Source: Fratercula arctica (taxonomy: Eukaryota; Chordata; Aves; Charadriiformes; Alcidae). From it: DNA of 64,000 nucleotides. The notes under the pieces were generated by a model. That model was not told the origin of the DNA. It saw only the letters and a program-made list of their open reading frames with translations, and did no database searches. A program made the translations under genes and the position numbers. The stretch covers positions 58,476,096-58,540,095 of the forward strand of contig CANTUZ010000003.1 of the NCBI GenBank assembly GCA_947846985.1, written 5' to 3'. Numbering within the stretch: position 1 is the stretch's first letter; every line of letters starts with the position of its first letter. This document shows positions 62,040 through 64,000 of this stretch, in pieces.

Positions 62040-63150
62040 ACTTAGCAAAGTCTTGTGGCCCTTTGGGCCTGGGGCTGGGGTGGCCCAAGGGGCCCCTGGG
62101 GCAGAGGGTGCCGGGGCGGCGGGTGACAGTCTGTGTTGTTCGTTGCAGTGCCCGGTGCCCCCGGTGCCCCCGCCAGCAGCCCACCGTGCACCGTCAACAT
62201 CCCCATCGCTCCCATCCACAGCTCAGCCCAGGCCATGTCGCCCACCCAGAGCATCGGCCTGGTCCAGTCGCTGCTGGCCAATCAGAATGTGCAGCTGGAC
62301 GTGCTGGCCAATCCGCCGGCGGAACCGGGGGGTGAGGGGGCGGGACCAGCACCCTTCCCAGGGGCTCCAGGCCGGTTCCCTGGCCCCGGGGCTGGGGCGC
62401 TGGCCGGAGGGGCGCTGGCTGGAGGGGCACTGGTTGGAGGGGCACTGGCCGGAGGGGTGCTGGCTGGAGGGGCGCTGGCTGGAGGGGCGCTGGCCGGGGG
62501 GGAGCTGGGCCGCGCTGCCCCCGCGCCCCCTGCCCTCGCCCCACCACCCCCTGCGCCCCCCACCATCGCTCTGGCCGACCTGCGGGATCACAGCGACCGC
62601 GAGCACGAGCCCCCGCCCAAGGCCAAGGCCCCACGGCCAGGGCCACAGATGGTGGAAGGGGACGCCGTCGTCTTTGGGGCCGCCCAGGAGCTGCAGCTCA
62701 ACAAGATGAACCCCCCACCGCCCTACCCTGGCACCATCCCCGCTGCGCCGACCTCCGCCCCACCACCTCCGCCTGGCCCCCCGCAGCCGCCCCTCGACCT
62801 CTGCCTGAAAAAGGGGGAGTTCTCCCTCTACCCGGCGGGGCACTACCAGACGCCCCTGGGGTACGAGCGGATAACGACATTCGACAGCAGCGGGAACGTG
62901 GAGGAGGTGTGCCGGCCTCGCACCAGGATGCTCTGCGCCCAGAGCACCTACACTCTGCCGGGGCCCGGCAGCTCCGCCACCTTGCGCATCACCGCCGCCG
63001 AGAAGAAGATGCAGCAGCCCTGCACCAGCGCCACCCTGAACCGGCTCACGGTCCCCCGTTACTCCATCCCAAGCGGGGACCCGCCGCCCTACCCTGACAT
63101 TGCCAGCCAGCTGTCCCAAGGCAGAAGCATCACGCAGAGGCTGGACAGCA
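62040..63150 (+). other. Strongly GC-rich, CpG-rich block spanning the exon 12 boundary
   Basis: Base composition changes abruptly around 62040, before the acceptor at 62148, and relaxes after about 63150. The rest of the window is AT-rich. CpG dinucleotides are frequent throughout. It could be an intragenic CpG island, a GC-biased conversion tract, or just coding composition; the 5' edge extends into the intron. Confidence 0.8.
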
Positions 63151-64000
63151 GTATCATTCATGCGACTCTGCGGAGGAACAGCAGAGAGGCAGCCCTGAAA
63201 ATGGCTCAGCTGGTGGACGGTCAGAGAGCCACCTTGCAACTTCCCCCGAAAGCCAAGAGCAACGTTGTGACGGCGCAGTACCAGCAGAGAGTACCCACTG
63301 CCTTGTACACCTGCAGCCAATGCAGCAGTGGCGGTGGCAGCAGCAATGTGAGCACCGGTGGTGTGAGCAACATCAGTAGTGCCAATGCTAGTAGCAGCGC
63401 TTCCAGTATTGGTGGCATGAGACCTGATTTGAGCACAGGGAGCGGCTCCCAGCACAGCTCCGTCATCGCTCACTCTGTCAGTACTTCGCCTCTGGCCTCC
63501 CAGTCCTCCTACAGCTTGCTGAGCCCGCCTGACAATTCCCGTGACCGAGCGGATTATATCAACTCCGCCTTCACAGAGGATGAGGCCCTTTCTCAGCACT
63601 GCCCGGTGGAAAAATCAATACGCGGGCATGTACCCATGGCCTTGACGGAGGCTACCCTCAGTGTAAAACGACCACCACCATACCAGTGGGACCCTATGGT
63701 GAGTGAAGAGATATGGGTTCCTCAGGAAAGGACATCTCAGAGCTCAGTGTCCAACCCTCTAAAACCTACTCCTCTCATCATTGGTCAAGCTCAACATCTG
63801 GATATGTCTCGAGTGCCATTTGTTTCCCCCAAGTCTCCAACCAGTCCCACTGCCACTTTCCAGACAAGTTACGGCGTTGGAGTACCTTACCCAGGAAGCT
63901 ACAGTGCCCCTCCCCTTCAGGGAATGCAGCCCCCCTGCTCCCCCAAAGAAGCTCTGGCCCCAACACAGTTTGCACAGCAGGAACCCACAGTTGTGCTTCA
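62149..64000 (+). CDS. TULP4: TULP4 exon 12 in window: long proline/serine-rich linker (3' end outside window)
   Basis: Begins after gttcgttgcag, completes the split valine, and stays open for 616 codons plus two bases to the window edge. The early part includes C-T-V-N-I-P-I-A-P-I-H-S-S-A-Q-A-M-S-P-T-Q-S-I and V-Q-S-L-L-A-N-Q-N-V-Q-L-D-V-L, typical of TULP4. Then comes an atypical G/A/P-rich section with the L-A-G-G-A repeats (62400-62504). Recognisable TULP4 resumes at about 62560. Three PPPY motifs, candidate WW-domain ligands, lie at 62715-62726, 63081-63092 and 63672-63683. A G/S/N-rich tract (about 63320-63470) precedes S-P-L-A-S-Q-S-S-Y-S-L-L-S-P-P and F-T-E-D-E-A-L-S-Q-H. Probably disordered. 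The C-terminal tubby strands should follow beyond the window. Confidence 0.97.
62400..62504 (+). repeat. TULP4: 15-bp coding minisatellite in TULP4 exon 12, seven units
   Basis: Seven tandem 15-bp units related to ctggctggaggggcg lie in frame. They encode L-A-G-G-A with variants L-V-G-G-A, L-A-G-G-V and L-A-G-G-E. The units at 62460-62474 and 62475-62489 are identical. The G-rich sense strand has GGGG runs every 15 nt. Confidence 0.97.

Larger units (their letters stand above)
57976..62148 (+). other. TULP4: TULP4 intron 11 in window
   Basis: 4173 nt. Contains a possible CR1 coding remnant (about 59570-59715) and a near-perfect 45-bp minisatellite (60693-60846). A tentative old repeat around 61445-61790 includes 'gattcagcaaaactt' and 'gcagagtgcttaagcaagta', motifs seen in dispersed reptile repeats. 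It ends in a GC-rich stretch from about 62042 that runs into exon 12. Confidence 0.9.

Noticed and set aside
62332..62504. Possible short intron hidden in exon 12 (GTGAGG at 62332 to AG at 62504), removing the repeat
   Set aside because: The acceptor has no pyrimidine tract, and removal of 173 nt would shift the frame, whereas the unspliced frame continues into conserved sequence.
61960..62709. + strand ORF of 249 codons spanning the intron/exon 12 boundary
   Set aside because: It runs through the acceptor at 62148 in a different frame from the conserved TULP4 sequence. This is a shadow caused by high GC.
62223..63599. Antisense ORF of 458 codons across exon 12
   Set aside because: It mirrors the GC-rich, repeat-bearing TULP4 exon. 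Few stops occur on the reverse strand because of base composition, the sense frame matches a known protein, and the antisense product has no recognisable domain.
1..64000. CRISPR arrays, operons, phage, tRNA or rRNA genes
   Set aside because: No regularly spaced palindromic repeats with unique spacers, no prokaryotic gene structure, and no cloverleaf or rRNA-like sequence noticed on either strand.

Overview
This window looks like part of a sauropsid, most probably avian, nuclear genome. It has a single intron-rich gene with GT-AG exons, long AT-rich introns, sparse old CR1 LINE and MIR-type SINE relics, and one abrupt GC-rich coding exon. No bacterial, viral or organellar genes were seen. The only gene I can support is TULP4 (tubby-like protein 4, also called TUSP), on the + strand. 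Both of its ends lie outside the window.

Layout: 1-19725 is the 3' part of a long upstream intron, with no recognisable TULP4 exon. Twelve coding exons follow: 19726-19854, 20169-20330, 34773-34953, 37512-37646, 41585-41751, 50563-50787, 53002-53236, 53735-53879, 54900-55044, 56094-56187, 57832-57975 and 62149-64000 (the last runs off the window). I checked all junction phases by hand. Joined, they give 3614 nt, or 1204 codons plus 2 nt, with no internal stop or frameshift. From my recollection of the mammalian protein (about 1540 residues), roughly 84 N-terminal residues and about 340 C-terminal residues, including the C-terminal part of the tubby domain, are missing.

Protein architecture: exons 1-5 encode WD40-type beta-propeller sequence. 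Exon 6 carries a SOCS box with an Elongin-BC box and a Cul5-box-like LPP motif. Exons 7, 10 and 11 carry the N-terminal part of a tubby-like domain, interrupted by an acidic and S-P-K-rich insert (exons 8-9). Exon 12 is a long low-complexity proline- and serine-rich linker with three PPPY motifs. Family knowledge suggests a substrate receptor of a Cullin-RING ubiquitin ligase; nothing here proves that for this species.

Most notable: (1) a 15-bp coding minisatellite in exon 12, encoding about seven L-A-G-G-A units where the mammalian protein has unrelated sequence; (2) two intronic segments in the 14.4-kb intron 2 with plausible splice sites, lengths divisible by three and open frames matching the intron phase, which are candidate cassette exons; (3) a third, stop-containing pseudo-exon at 12478-12693 with very strong splice signals; (4) exon 2 beginning with GTAAGC, so that a donor-like site abuts its acceptor; (5) nearly all real donors being off-consensus. 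I found no evidence of an unknown multi-gene system. This is a single conserved vertebrate gene with some unusual local sequence evolution.
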